Origin: VRUE01 sp963822295
Lineage (GTDB): Bacteria > Actinomycetota > Thermoleophilia > Solirubrobacterales > 70-9
NCBI GenBank assembly: GCA_963822295.1
Contig: CAWGHD010000002.1
Location: 1,178,001-1,242,000, forward strand
Direction: 5' to 3'
Length of the DNA stretch: 64,000 bases
Numbering within the stretch: the first letter of the stretch is position 1; each line of letters opens with the position of its first letter. Under the pieces are notes generated by a model. The model worked only from the letters and a program-made list of their open reading frames with translations, made no database searches and had not been told where the DNA came from. The translations under genes were made by a program, and so were the position numbers. Shown here in pieces: positions 44,748-53,642 of this stretch.

Positions 44748-45458
44748 GTGGCTGGCTCAGACGACCCGGTTTTGCTGATCACCGGCGCAAGCAGCGGCAT
44801 CGGGGCCGCCACCGCTCGCGCCGCGGCCGGCGGCTCCCGGCTGGTGCTGGCCGCCCGCAGCGCCGAGCCGCTCGAGGAGCTCGCCGCCGAGCTCGGCGGC
44901 GAGGAGCGGGCGCTGGCGGTCCGCTGCGACGTGACCGAGTGGGACCAGGTCGAGGCGATGGTCGAGGCCGGGATCGGCGCCTTCGGGCGGATCGACGCGG
45001 TCTTCGCCAACGCCGGCTTCGGCGCCGGCCGCGGCTTCCTCGAGGAGTCGCCCGAGCACTGGCGCTCGATGGTGCTGACCAACGTCTACGGCGTCGCGCT
45101 GACGATCCGGGCGACCCTCCCCCACCTGCTCGAGCGCGGCGACGGCCACTTCGTGGTCACCAGCTCGGTGGCCGGCCGGCGCGCCCTCCCCGGCTCGCTC
45201 TACTCGGCTACCAAGTGGGCGGCGACGGCGATCGGCGAGGCGCTGCGCCAGGAGCTGCGGCAGATGCACGAGAACTACGGGATCCGGGTGACGGTGATCG
45301 AGCCCGGCATGACCGACACGCCCTTCTTCGACAACCGCCCGGGCGAGTGGGCGCTGAAGGACGAGGACATCGCCCGCTCGGTGATGTTCGCGCTGGAGCA
45401 GCCGCCCGGGGTCGACGTCAACGAGATCCTGATCCGGCCGACCCGGCAGCCGCTCTGA
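44748..45458 (+). CDS. Short-chain dehydrogenase/reductase
   Basis: A 236-residue classical SDR with cofactor motif LLITGASSGIGAATARA, DVTEWDQV, the NAG motif VFANAGFG, catalytic Ser in VTSSVAG and Tyr/Lys in YSATKWAATAIGEAL. The C-terminal PGMTDTPFFDNRPGEWALKD fits the family. The GTG at 44748 is preferred because GGGAGAA lies 7 nt upstream; the frame is open further upstream through the palindrome. NAD(P) oxidation or reduction of an unknown alcohol or ketone. Confidence 0.88.
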   Translation: MAGSDDPVLLITGASSGIGAATARAAAGGSRLVLAARSAEPLEELAAELGGEERALAVRCDVTEWDQVEAMVEAGIGAFGRIDAVFANAGFGAGRGFLEESPEHWRSMVLTNVYGVALTIRATLPHLLERGDGHFVVTSSVAGRRALPGSLYSATKWAATAIGEALRQELRQMHENYGIRVTVIEPGMTDTPFFDNRPGEWALKDEDIARSVMFALEQPPGVDVNEILIRPTRQPL

Positions 45459-45471
45459 GCCGGGCGCGGCG

Positions 45472-48291
45472 TCAGCCGCGGTTCTTGCCCTTGCCCTTCT
45501 TCTTGCCCTTGCCGCAGCCGGGGACCTTGAGCCTGAGGCGCTTGCTGCGGACCTTCTTGCCGTTCTGGGCTCGCAACGTCGACTTGGAGAAGAACTTGCG
45601 GCCGCAGAGCGCCTTCGTGTTGGTCAGCAGGCCGCGCTTGCCGCCCTTCATGGTCAGCACGAACTTGGTGACCGGGACGTCCGGGACGCCGGAGAAGACG
45701 TTGCGCAGACGGCCGCCCTTGACCGATTCGGTCGAGGCGCGCAGGCGGACGTTGACCTGGCCCTGCAGGTCGACGAGCAGGTCGGGGAGGATGTGTGTGG
45801 ACGGCACCAGGTAGACCGGGCCTCTCAGTCGCCCGGAGAGCAGCGGCGAGGTCGCCGAGGCGTGGCCGTAGACCGAGCTCTTCGGGCATTTGCCGGCTGC
45901 CAGGTCGGGGCGCGTGCAGATCGTTTTGATGTGGGCCTGGTCGAGGATCAGCGCCTTCGGCAGGGTGACGACAGCCCGCCGCAGGTTGGCGTCGCCTTTC
46001 CGGGCCCTGAGAACCGCGCGGAACTTCGGGTTCTGCGCGCGCCCGAGGGCTTTGCCTTTGGCGAGGACCGTGGTCGTCAGCCGCGGGCGAAATTTGAGCC
46101 TCTTGCATGCTGAGGCCTGGTAGCCGTCGGTGACCGGGAAGTCGTCGAAGGCCGCGACCCTGGTCGGATCAGAGCCGCCTCCCTTGATCACGCCCTTGCT
46201 CTCGAGTTTTCCGCAGTTGGTCGGGTTGACCGTGAAGTTGCGCCGGTTGGCGTCGACGTCGATCGAGCGGATGCTGAGCTTGGCGCCGCCGAAGACATCC
46301 GGGATCGGATCGGAGTAGGCCCGGATCCGCGCCGTCTCCGGGTCGACGAAGAGGGCGACTCGGACGACGACGGTGCCGAGGTCGAAGGGGCCCGCGATCG
46401 CCGGCGTCATCACCGCGAGCGAGAGCGGCGCGCCTTTGTGGGGGCCGGCCAGGTAGGCCTTGCCCTCGATCTGGATCGGTTCGGAACCCGTCCCGGAGCG
46501 GATCGTCGCCGTCCCGACCAGGCTCTTCGCCGAGCAGCTCGAGTTTTTCTTCTCCGCCTCGCCGGCGCGGTCGTCCGCCGCGGCGATCTGTTTGGGCGTG
46601 CAGTAGGGGACGCCCTTCAATTTCCCGCTCACGCCGGCCGGCAGGGTGACGTCGACGATCTTGAGCTCCTGCTGGCCGTCGTTACGGTCGAGGCTGACCG
46701 TGAAGGGGCTGTAGGCGCCGCCTTTGCTGCTCTTCGATTTCGCCGCGAAGCGAGGCTCGAAGGGGCGCTGGCCGAGGGTTTTGGCGCAGGGTTTGCCGCC
46801 CGGTGCGGTGGACAGCGAGTAGCTGTGCGGGGCGGTCGCCGTCACCGTGCCGCTGTAGGGGTCGGCCGAGAGGATCGAGTCGTTGGGGCCGCAGGTCGGA
46901 GGGCTGCTCAGCACCGCACGCGGGCCGCCGTTGAACTGGAGCTTGAAGGAGCTGAACGGGACCTGCGGGTTCTCGGCGAAGGTCGTGTTGAGGCGGCCGG
47001 TCTTGCGGTCGGCCGAGACGTTGCCGACCAGCCGCGCGGAGACGCCGTAGCGAGGCGACTCGGCGTCGACGAAGATCCGGTACTCGTTGCCGGATTCAGG
47101 GTCGCGGCTGAGCTGTTTTCCGACGAAGACGTCGCCTTTCAGCGAGCCGGGCGGCAGGGGCGGGGTTTCGATCGCAACGGTGCCGATCTTGGAGGCGGGC
47201 GGGCAGCTGACCGGGTTCCTGGTCCCCTTGCCGAGCTGCGGGTCGTCGCAGGCGACGAGGCCCTGGGCGGCGGCAGGGTTGAGCCCGGCGCCGAAGGGGA
47301 GCAGGGTCCTCGCCGTGCGCACATTCGAGTTGGCGATCGGCGTCAGCGGTTCGAAGGGGACGGTGACGTCGACGGTGGCTCCGTCGGGCGAGTCGGTGCG
47401 GTCGGTGCCGGGGATCACCGTCATCCCCGGTTTGAACGGCACGTTCTGGCAGCCGGCCGGCTTGATGCCGGGCGGCAGCGCGGCCTCGAAGCGGCTCGAC
47501 CCATTCGGGAACGCCGGGTCGGGCACCTCGACCGAGTCCGCGCGCAGATAGGTGGAGTAGGTGTGAGCGAAGGCGGGGTTCGCCGGGTCGTGGCAGGTGC
47601 TCGGGTTGGTCAGGAAGGTGCCGTTGCCGGCCAGGCCGCTGAAGAGGAGGCGGTTCTTGTAGATGCGGGCGCCGAGGGGCACCGCCGGCACGGCGATCGA
47701 GAACCCCTCGTGGTAGTCGCCGTTCCATTCGACGTCGGATTTGAGATAGACCTCGGAGCCGGCCGCTTCGAAGCCGAAGAGGGCCGGTTCGCCGTGGTGG
47801 GGCACCAGGTTGTAGACCTGGGCGGGCACCGGCGGGCTCGGCAGCCCGCCGAGCGCGGCGCCGGCGAGGCTGACGCCGACCACCGAAGCGGGAGAGCAGA
47901 GGAGGGCGTCCTGCTGGAACGTCGCCAGCTCGCACTGGGGCGTCGCCTGGGGATTGACGCTGAGGCCGACGGGAAGATCGACCCTGACGTTCTTGAGAAC
48001 GCCGACCGGGTCGGTCCCGATGCCGGGGCCGTCCTTGATGAGGAACTGGGTGTAGCCGAAGGGCGGGTGGGCGGCCGCCTGAGTCGAGAACTGCGCCGGC
48101 GGGCTCTGCGGGCTGCATTCCGGCACGTCCGTGTTGCAGGTGGCCGCCTGCCAGCCGTCGGCCGCCGTCGGCGGGTTGTTCTGCGGGGCGATGATGTCGC
48201 CCGTGTCGGCCTGGGAGACCGCCGGTGCCAGCGCCGCCACGCAGAGAGCCGCGAGGGCGGCGCACAGGAGTCTCCTCACCATGGCTGGCAT
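45472..48291 (-). CDS. Giant secreted modular protein A with Lys/Arg tail
   Basis: A 939-residue secreted protein with an N-terminal signal peptide (RLLCAALAALCVAALAPAVSQA). About four copies of a module can be read: a strand LPxGL or similar, Cys, then CPxxSxVG and a closing GxVYL. Examples are DLPVGLSVNPQATPQC, PFGAGLNPAAAQGLVAC with CPPASKIGTVAIETPP, TLPAGVSGKLKGVPYC, and TLPKALILDQAHIKTIC with CPKSSVYG. A second strand unit with VPxxxFxLxxxGGxRxxL follows two of them. It ends GKGKKKGKGKNRG. It is a paralogue of the next gene. Function unknown; a cell-surface role is inferred from the signal, paired Cys and basic tail. Confidence 0.8.
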   Translation of the reverse strand: MPAMVRRLLCAALAALCVAALAPAVSQADTGDIIAPQNNPPTAADGWQAATCNTDVPECSPQSPPAQFSTQAAAHPPFGYTQFLIKDGPGIGTDPVGVLKNVRVDLPVGLSVNPQATPQCELATFQQDALLCSPASVVGVSLAGAALGGLPSPPVPAQVYNLVPHHGEPALFGFEAAGSEVYLKSDVEWNGDYHEGFSIAVPAVPLGARIYKNRLLFSGLAGNGTFLTNPSTCHDPANPAFAHTYSTYLRADSVEVPDPAFPNGSSRFEAALPPGIKPAGCQNVPFKPGMTVIPGTDRTDSPDGATVDVTVPFEPLTPIANSNVRTARTLLPFGAGLNPAAAQGLVACDDPQLGKGTRNPVSCPPASKIGTVAIETPPLPPGSLKGDVFVGKQLSRDPESGNEYRIFVDAESPRYGVSARLVGNVSADRKTGRLNTTFAENPQVPFSSFKLQFNGGPRAVLSSPPTCGPNDSILSADPYSGTVTATAPHSYSLSTAPGGKPCAKTLGQRPFEPRFAAKSKSSKGGAYSPFTVSLDRNDGQQELKIVDVTLPAGVSGKLKGVPYCTPKQIAAADDRAGEAEKKNSSCSAKSLVGTATIRSGTGSEPIQIEGKAYLAGPHKGAPLSLAVMTPAIAGPFDLGTVVVRVALFVDPETARIRAYSDPIPDVFGGAKLSIRSIDVDANRRNFTVNPTNCGKLESKGVIKGGGSDPTRVAAFDDFPVTDGYQASACKRLKFRPRLTTTVLAKGKALGRAQNPKFRAVLRARKGDANLRRAVVTLPKALILDQAHIKTICTRPDLAAGKCPKSSVYGHASATSPLLSGRLRGPVYLVPSTHILPDLLVDLQGQVNVRLRASTESVKGGRLRNVFSGVPDVPVTKFVLTMKGGKRGLLTNTKALCGRKFFSKSTLRAQNGKKVRSKRLRLKVPGCGKGKKKGKGKNRG

Positions 48292-48321
48292 CTACCCAAC
48301 GAGTTTCGTTTCAAATCCGGG

Positions 48322-51216
48322 CTAGCGCCGCTTGTTGCCGCGCTTGCCCTTCTTCTTGCATTTGACCTGCAGGCGGGACTTTTTCTTCAGCATCCGCTTG
48401 CCGTTGTGCCCGGTCAGGTCGATCTTGGAGAACCACTTGCGGGCGCAGAGGCTGCGTGAGTTGACCAGCAGTCCCTTCTTCTTGCCGCCGCGGATCGTCA
48501 GCACGAATTTGGTCACCGGGACGTCGGGGACCATGTCGAACGTGTTGCGGATGCGGCCTTTGACTGTGTCCGTGCGCCCCGCCAGCTCGACGCTGACCTG
48601 CCCGTCGAGCGCGGCGACCAGGTCCGGCAGGGTGTTGTCGGACGAGCGCAGGTAGACCGGGCCCTTGAGCGGGCCGTCGAGCAGCGGCGTCGTCGCCTCG
48701 GCGAAGCCGTAGATCGAGTTCGACGGGCACTGTTTGGCGGCGAACTGAACCCGGGTGCAGACTTTCGAGATGCTCGCCTGGTCGAGGATCAGCGCCGGCG
48801 GCAGGGTGACCGCCGCGCGCGAGATGTTGGCGTCCCCGGGCCTGGCGAACAGCGTCGCCCGCAGTTTCGGGTTCTTCGTCCGTTTGGTCGCACCGAAGGC
48901 CCGCAGGGTCAGTTTCGGCTTGAAGCCGAGCAGGTCGCAGTTCGTCGCCTGGTAGGGCGAGGAGGCGGCGACGGAGCTGAACGCCGCGGGGTTGGTCGGG
49001 TCCGAGCCGCCGCCGCGCAGGACGCCGGCGAAGGTCTTCGCCGAGCACCCGGTCGGGTTGAGCGCGAACCCGGAGCGGTCGACCTTGACCGAGACCGTGC
49101 GGACGTCGAGCAGGGCGCCGCCGTAGACGTGCGGCAGCGGGTCGCTGACCGCGCGCACCTGGGCGGTCTTCGGGTCGAGGAACAGTGCCACCCTCACCAC
49201 GACGGTGCCGAGGTCAAACGGCCCCGCCGTGGCGGGGGTGATCACTGCCAGGGACAGGGGAGCCCCGTTGTAGGGGCCTGCGAGGAAGGCCTTGCCGCCG
49301 TCGATTTTGAGCGGCTCGGGGCCGCTGCCGGAGGTGATCGAGGCGCTGCCGACGAGGCTGTCGCTCGGACAGCTGGCCGCGGCGGCCTCGGCCGTGCCGG
49401 CGTTGTTGCGGGCGAAGGCGAGTGCCTCCTCCGGGCAGTAGCGCAGGCCGGCGAGCTTCGCCGTCAGGCCAGGAGGCAGGGTGACCTCGACGCCTTTCAG
49501 CTCCTGGTTGCCCGGAGTGCGGGCGATGTCCATGTTGATGTTGGTGAAGGCCCCGGCCCGCGGGTCGGTGACCTGCGCCAGGAAGCCGGGCGCGAACGGC
49601 CGCTCGCCGAGGGTTTTGGCGCAGGGGCCGCCGCCGGGCGCCGAGGTGAGGACGAATTCGTCGGTCGGCGCCTCATCGGGGTTGCCCGACCACGGCGTCA
49701 TCGTCGTCGTCATCACGTGGGGCCCGCAGGTCGGCGGGCTGGTCAGCGCCGAGCGCGGACCGTCGTTGATCTTCAGCGTGACGGCGCTGAACGGGACCTG
49801 CGGCAGTCCCGCGAAGCGGGTCGTCAGCTGCCCGGTTACCGGGTCGGCGCTGACGTTGCCCACGAGCCGCACCGAGATGGCGAATTCTTTTTCGGTCTCC
49901 GGGCTCACCGCGTCCGCGACCACGAAGATCCGGTACTCCTCACCGGAGGCCGGGTCGCGGCTTTTCTGCTCGCCGACGTAGACGTTGCCTTTGATGCTGC
50001 CGGCCGGCAGCGGCGGGGTTTCGATCTCGATCGTCCCGATCTGCGAGGCCGGCGGGCAGGTCGACGGCCCGCGCGAGCCCTTGTTGAACTGCGCGTCGGT
50101 GCAGGCGACCAGGCCGGTGGCGGCCGAGGGATTGAGGCCCATGCCGAGCGGCAGCCCCACCTTCACCTCTTTGGTCATCGAGTTGGAGCGGCTGTCTTCG
50201 CTGGGCACGGCCGGGACGACGTGCGGAACTTTGACTTCGGTGAGCGCGCCGGAGGGCGAGTTGGCCTCCGCGGTTTTCGGGTCGATGCCGGTCGTCGGGT
50301 CATAGGGGATCCCGGGACAGTCGAGCGGTTTTTTACCGGCCGGCAGGGGCGATTCGATTGCCGGTTCGGAGTCCGCGGGGAATTTGTATCCGGGGTTTTC
50401 TTCCTCCTCTTTGACCCCCGAGGCGCGCAGATATGTCGAGTAGATCGTTTTGTACTGCGCTTCTTTCTCCCACTCGAAGCAGGTGGTCGGCGTCGTGATG
50501 TAGGTGCCGTCGCCGGAGCGGCCTTTGAAGCGGAGCCGCTGTTTGTAGATCAGGCCGCCGGCAAGGCTGCCGAGCACCGGGATCTCCGGGACGTCGATGT
50601 AGAAGCCCTCGTGGTAGTCGCCCTCCCAGACGACGAAGGCTTCGATGAAGATTTTCTCCGGGCCGAGTTTGAATCCGAAGAGCGCGGGCTGTCCCTCTTT
50701 GGGGACCAGGTTGTAGACGGAGGCGGCCGGCAGCTGCTCGTGCACTCCGGTCAGCGGCGCCGCGCCGGTGACGAGGCTTTCGCCGACCTGCGCGGTCGGC
50801 GAGCACCCCAGGCCTTCGAATTCGGCCAGCGTGCACTGAGGCGTCGCCTCCGGGTTGACGCTGAGGCCCTGCGGCAGGTCCACCATGACCTGCTGGAGAT
50901 CGTCGATCGGTTCGGGGCCCATCGGCGGCAGCGGGGCCGGATTGCTCCTGATGATGAACTGGGTGAACCCCCACACCGGGCGCCCGGCGGCTTTTTCGTA
51001 GAACTGCGCCGGCGTGTCGATCGAGCAGTAGGCGGGTTTTTCGGGCGGTTCTTCGATGCAGGTACCGGCCTGCCAGCCGCTGTTCGCGGTGTGCGGCGGT
51101 TTGGAGTCGGCGATGATGTCTTCGGTGGCCGCACCCGCGCCCGGGACGAAGACGAAAAGGGAAATACCTGCGACTGCGGTGAGAGCTACAGCAAGGCGCC
51201 GCAAACCTGCGTTCAT
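48322..51216 (-). CDS. Giant secreted modular protein B, paralogue of A
   Basis: A 964-residue protein from ATG 51216 (GTAGGAG upstream; the longer frame from 51258 has no ribosome site). The signal peptide is LAVALTAVAGISLFVFVPGAGA. It follows protein A collinearly: DLPQGLSVNPEATPQC, then YNLVPKEGQPALFGFKLG, then GLPLGMGLNPSAATGLVAC with CPPASQIGTIEIETPPLP, then TLPPGLTAKLAGLRYC and TLPPALILDQASISKVC. The C-terminal unit is VPVTKFVLTIRGGKKKGLL and the tail KCKKKGKRGNKRR. The tandem pair (30-nt gap) arose by duplication; an insertion near residue 280 (KEEEENPGYKFP) is absent from A. Unknown function. Confidence 0.8.
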   Translation of the reverse strand: MNAGLRRLAVALTAVAGISLFVFVPGAGAATEDIIADSKPPHTANSGWQAGTCIEEPPEKPAYCSIDTPAQFYEKAAGRPVWGFTQFIIRSNPAPLPPMGPEPIDDLQQVMVDLPQGLSVNPEATPQCTLAEFEGLGCSPTAQVGESLVTGAAPLTGVHEQLPAASVYNLVPKEGQPALFGFKLGPEKIFIEAFVVWEGDYHEGFYIDVPEIPVLGSLAGGLIYKQRLRFKGRSGDGTYITTPTTCFEWEKEAQYKTIYSTYLRASGVKEEEENPGYKFPADSEPAIESPLPAGKKPLDCPGIPYDPTTGIDPKTAEANSPSGALTEVKVPHVVPAVPSEDSRSNSMTKEVKVGLPLGMGLNPSAATGLVACTDAQFNKGSRGPSTCPPASQIGTIEIETPPLPAGSIKGNVYVGEQKSRDPASGEEYRIFVVADAVSPETEKEFAISVRLVGNVSADPVTGQLTTRFAGLPQVPFSAVTLKINDGPRSALTSPPTCGPHVMTTTMTPWSGNPDEAPTDEFVLTSAPGGGPCAKTLGERPFAPGFLAQVTDPRAGAFTNINMDIARTPGNQELKGVEVTLPPGLTAKLAGLRYCPEEALAFARNNAGTAEAAAASCPSDSLVGSASITSGSGPEPLKIDGGKAFLAGPYNGAPLSLAVITPATAGPFDLGTVVVRVALFLDPKTAQVRAVSDPLPHVYGGALLDVRTVSVKVDRSGFALNPTGCSAKTFAGVLRGGGSDPTNPAAFSSVAASSPYQATNCDLLGFKPKLTLRAFGATKRTKNPKLRATLFARPGDANISRAAVTLPPALILDQASISKVCTRVQFAAKQCPSNSIYGFAEATTPLLDGPLKGPVYLRSSDNTLPDLVAALDGQVSVELAGRTDTVKGRIRNTFDMVPDVPVTKFVLTIRGGKKKGLLVNSRSLCARKWFSKIDLTGHNGKRMLKKKSRLQVKCKKKGKRGNKRR

Positions 51217-51352
51217 TGGCGATCTCCTACCCGTTTGGAACTCTTTCCTAAAACCCATCGGCGGAACTGTACCCGATTTTAATGAGTTGGGGTAAAATTT
51301 TTAGGTATTGTATTTCCCGACTTCTCTATAAGCCCCTAAATCGGAGGCAGCA

Positions 51353-51712
51353 ATGGATTGGCAACGCCTTGCTCGAGCGAATACCCATCCCCTCCGAATC
51401 TCCGTGCTGGAAGTGCTGGCAATGGACGACGGCAGGACCCTCTCCCCCAGCGACCTCAGCTTCGAGCTGCGGGTCCCGCTGAGCAACGTCAACTACCACG
51501 TCACCGAGCTGGTCAAGTCCGACCTGATCGAGCTCGCCCGCCAGCGCCAGGTCCGCGGCGCGACCGAGCACTTCTACCGGCTGATCGATCACTCGCGCTC
51601 GAACGGCAGTCGCGGCAGCAACGGCAACGGAAACGGCCATCACCCGGACAAGCGGACGACGGGTCTCGAACCCGCGACCTCGAGCTTGGGAAGCTCGCGC
51701 TCTACCAACTGA
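51353..51712 (+). CDS. Winged-helix DNA-binding protein whose 3' end overlaps tRNA-Gly
   Basis: A 119-residue protein. Residues 1-78 are an ArsR-like winged helix: RANTHPLRISVLEVLAMDD, then LSPSDLSFELRVPLSNVNYH, then VTELVKSDLIELARQRQVRG and TEHFYRL. The rest is Ser/Gly/Asn-rich (SNGSRGSNGNGNGHH), then about 20 residues encoded by the antisense strand of tRNA-Gly. The ATG at 51353 has GGAGG upstream. It is divergent from giant protein B across an AT-rich region and may regulate it (inference). The tail over the tRNA is likely non-functional read-through to the first stop. Confidence 0.75.
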   Translation: MDWQRLARANTHPLRISVLEVLAMDDGRTLSPSDLSFELRVPLSNVNYHVTELVKSDLIELARQRQVRGATEHFYRLIDHSRSNGSRGSNGNGNGHHPDKRTTGLEPATSSLGSSRSTN

Positions 51713-51723
51713 GCTACGTCCGC
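51651..51723 (-). tRNA. tRNA-Gly (anticodon CCC)
   Basis: 73-nt tRNA on the minus strand. The acceptor stem GCGGACG pairs with CGTCCGC, the D arm is GCTC/GAGC, the anticodon stem CGAGC/GCTCG has loop TTCCCAA (anticodon CCC), and the T loop is TTCGAGA. CCA is not encoded. It overlaps the 3' end of the convergent winged-helix gene by 62 bases. Confidence 0.95.
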
Positions 51724-51760
51724 GCCAGTCGGGGATTCTAAGCGGAGGCCCGAGGCGCGG

Positions 51761-52390
51761 TCAGGAGCAGGGCGGGACGTTCTGGTAGCCGGGGTCCGCG
51801 CACTCCCACCGATACGGGTCGAGGAAGTCGATCATCACGATCCTCGGCTGGTAGAGGCGCGGCGCGATCCGGGTCGCCATGTAGTGCTCGCGCCAGATCG
51901 CCCGCTCGTAGCCGCCCCAGCCGTAGCCCGAGGCGTACGTTTCCTGCCAGACGTAGACCAGGCATTGGCCGGTGTCGGAGCTGACCATCTTGCAGTCCTC
52001 CGGGTAGATCAGGTAGCGATACCAGCGCGGCAGCGACGACGGCCCGTGGATTTTTTCCTCCGCGTACTCGGTCGCGAGCGAGAAGGTGTCGTTGAGGATC
52101 TCCTGCTGGAGCGCGGCGGGGTCCGGGGTCGGCGTGGGCGTCGGAGTCGGAGTCGTGGAGACCTGCTTGCGCTTGCAGACCCAGCGGCCTTTGCGGAAGA
52201 CCTTGCGGTAGCCCTTCGGGCAGCGCCTGCCCCGGCGCTCGTGGGCCTGCGGCACCGGGAGCGCAGTCGGGGCGGCGGCCTCGACCGGGCCGATTGCCGG
52301 CACGGCGCTCGCCTGGGCCGGGGCCGAGAACGCGACGAGGAGGAGGGCGAACGCGAGGGCGCAGAGGCGGAGGGCCGTCAGACCGACCAC
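51761..52390 (-). CDS. Small secreted protein downstream of the protease, unknown
   Basis: A 209-residue protein from GTG 52390, which overlaps the protease stop by 13 bases. Signal peptide ALRLCALAFALLLVAFSAPA, then a basic Cys pair RRGRRCPKGYRKVFRKGRWV with CKRK (CPKGYRKV-type motif common in actinobacterial secreted proteins). A Thr-Pro repeat linker TPTPTPTPTPDP follows, then a Trp/Tyr-rich C-terminal domain (YRYLIYPEDCKMVSS, YASGYGWGGYERAIW, YQNVPPCS) with four Cys. No known domain. The overlap suggests joint production with the protease; it could be a substrate, inhibitor or wall anchor (inference). Confidence 0.65.
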   Translation of the reverse strand: MVGLTALRLCALAFALLLVAFSAPAQASAVPAIGPVEAAAPTALPVPQAHERRGRRCPKGYRKVFRKGRWVCKRKQVSTTPTPTPTPTPDPAALQQEILNDTFSLATEYAEEKIHGPSSLPRWYRYLIYPEDCKMVSSDTGQCLVYVWQETYASGYGWGGYERAIWREHYMATRIAPRLYQPRIVMIDFLDPYRWECADPGYQNVPPCS

Positions 52391-53496
52391 CTCACCTTGC
52401 GCCCCGTCGCCGGCCTGCGGCCGGTGAAGGTCCCCGTCCAGTAGAGGACCCCGTTGCTGCCGTAGTACTTGCTGACGTTGAAGCGGCCCTTGAAGAACTT
52501 CCCCCCGGCGAGGAAGCTCGCCTTGCAGGAGAAGGACGCCTCTCCCGTGCGGGTGCAGGTGGTCGCCAGGGAGCGGATCTTGCCGTTGGTCTTCTTCTTC
52601 ACCAGGTACCTGAGGTAGCCGGCGGCCTCGCTCGAGGCCATCGCGGCCCTGGGGATGACCGGCGGGGGAGGCGGGGGAAGCGGTTCGGCGATCGCGGCGA
52701 GGATCCAGGGCCGCAGCGTCGGCCCGGATACCCAGGCGAAGACACTCGGGTAGTCCGTATAGCATTTTCCGTACGCCACCCAGCTCGAGACGCCGATCAA
52801 CCTCCAGTTGACGCCGCCGTCCGGGGTGATCATGGCCGGGCCGCCGCTGTCGCCGTGGCAGACGCTGCTCCCCGCGCCGCCGGCACAGAGGTTGACGGCG
52901 GGGATGTAGTTGACGCCGACCGCTGCCTGGCACTGTGCGTCGCTCCAGGTCGCGAGGTCCGTCGCCAGGAGAAAGTCGGAGTCGACGTTGCCGGCATGGT
53001 CGGTGTGGCCCCAGCCCATCGCGGTCACGGCCGAGCCCCATTCGGTTTCCGTGGCCAGGGTCGCCGCCGGCGCGGAGACGGCGCGGGCCAGGGTGACGAC
53101 CGCGACGTCGTGACCGCTCGCCGTGTTTTTCCACAGCGGGTGGATGACGATTCTCGCGATCGGCACCGACTCGCCGACCGCGGTGTTGCTGGCCTGTCGC
53201 CGGCTGACCACGACCTGCCAGCGGCTGGAGGGATATTCGTCGACGCAGTGCGCGGCGGTGAGGATCCGCGTCGGCGCGACCACGGCGCCGCCGCAGATGC
53301 TGTTGGCCGGTTCGGAGGTCGGGACGATGCTCGCCATCCACGGCCACTGCGCCGGGTGGGGGTAGTAGCCGTTGATGATGTTGGTCTTCGCCTGCGGAGC
53401 GGCGGCGGCGGGAGTCGCGGCGGCGGCGAGCGCCGCCGCCGAGAGCAGCAGCGCACCGGCGATCGCGAGCGACGTCCGGCGCCGCCGGGCTGGCAT
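52378..53496 (-). CDS. Secreted trypsin-like serine protease (S1A)
   Basis: A 372-residue secreted protease from ATG 53496 (MPARRRRTSLAIAGALLL; Arg-rich signal peptide). The mature start is IINGYYPHPAQWPWMASI. The catalytic triad is His in LTAAHCVDE, Asp in SGHDVAVVTLA and Ser in CHGDSGGPAM. The Cys pairs around these residues match chymotrypsin disulfides, so it is probably an active endopeptidase. A Pro linker (PLPPPPPPVIP) joins a C-terminal ~90-residue beta domain (YLRYLVKKKTNGKIRSLATT, TGTFTGRRPATGRKVRW) found on other secreted proteins of the group. An alternative ATG at 53517 adds 7 residues. Confidence 0.9.
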   Translation of the reverse strand: MPARRRRTSLAIAGALLLSAAALAAAATPAAAAPQAKTNIINGYYPHPAQWPWMASIVPTSEPANSICGGAVVAPTRILTAAHCVDEYPSSRWQVVVSRRQASNTAVGESVPIARIVIHPLWKNTASGHDVAVVTLARAVSAPAATLATETEWGSAVTAMGWGHTDHAGNVDSDFLLATDLATWSDAQCQAAVGVNYIPAVNLCAGGAGSSVCHGDSGGPAMITPDGGVNWRLIGVSSWVAYGKCYTDYPSVFAWVSGPTLRPWILAAIAEPLPPPPPPVIPRAAMASSEAAGYLRYLVKKKTNGKIRSLATTCTRTGEASFSCKASFLAGGKFFKGRFNVSKYYGSNGVLYWTGTFTGRRPATGRKVRWSV

Positions 53497-53627
53497 GGTC
53501 TCCCCGAGCATCCGCACTCAGGGTCCCACAGATCCCTCCCCTGTCTTCGGCTCTGCGACCGGGTTTCCCACTACTCGGTAGCGGGGGGTCCGATTAGTCC
53601 CCGATTTCGATCCCGACGGCGAGGATC

Positions 53628-53633
53628 TAACCT
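53628..53633 (+). promoter_or_regulatory. -10 box of ccmG
   Basis: TAACCT, 9 nt before the GTG at 53643. Confidence 0.4.
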
Positions 53634-53642
53634 TCCCGGCCC

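Noticed and set aside
46438..48459. Long plus-strand open frame opposite giant protein A
   Set aside because: Antisense shadow; the minus-strand protein has a signal peptide, a paralogue and codon use typical of the genome.
52132..52160. Tandem repeat in the small secreted protein gene
   Set aside because: Simple Thr-Pro codon repeat encoding a linker; common and without further structure.
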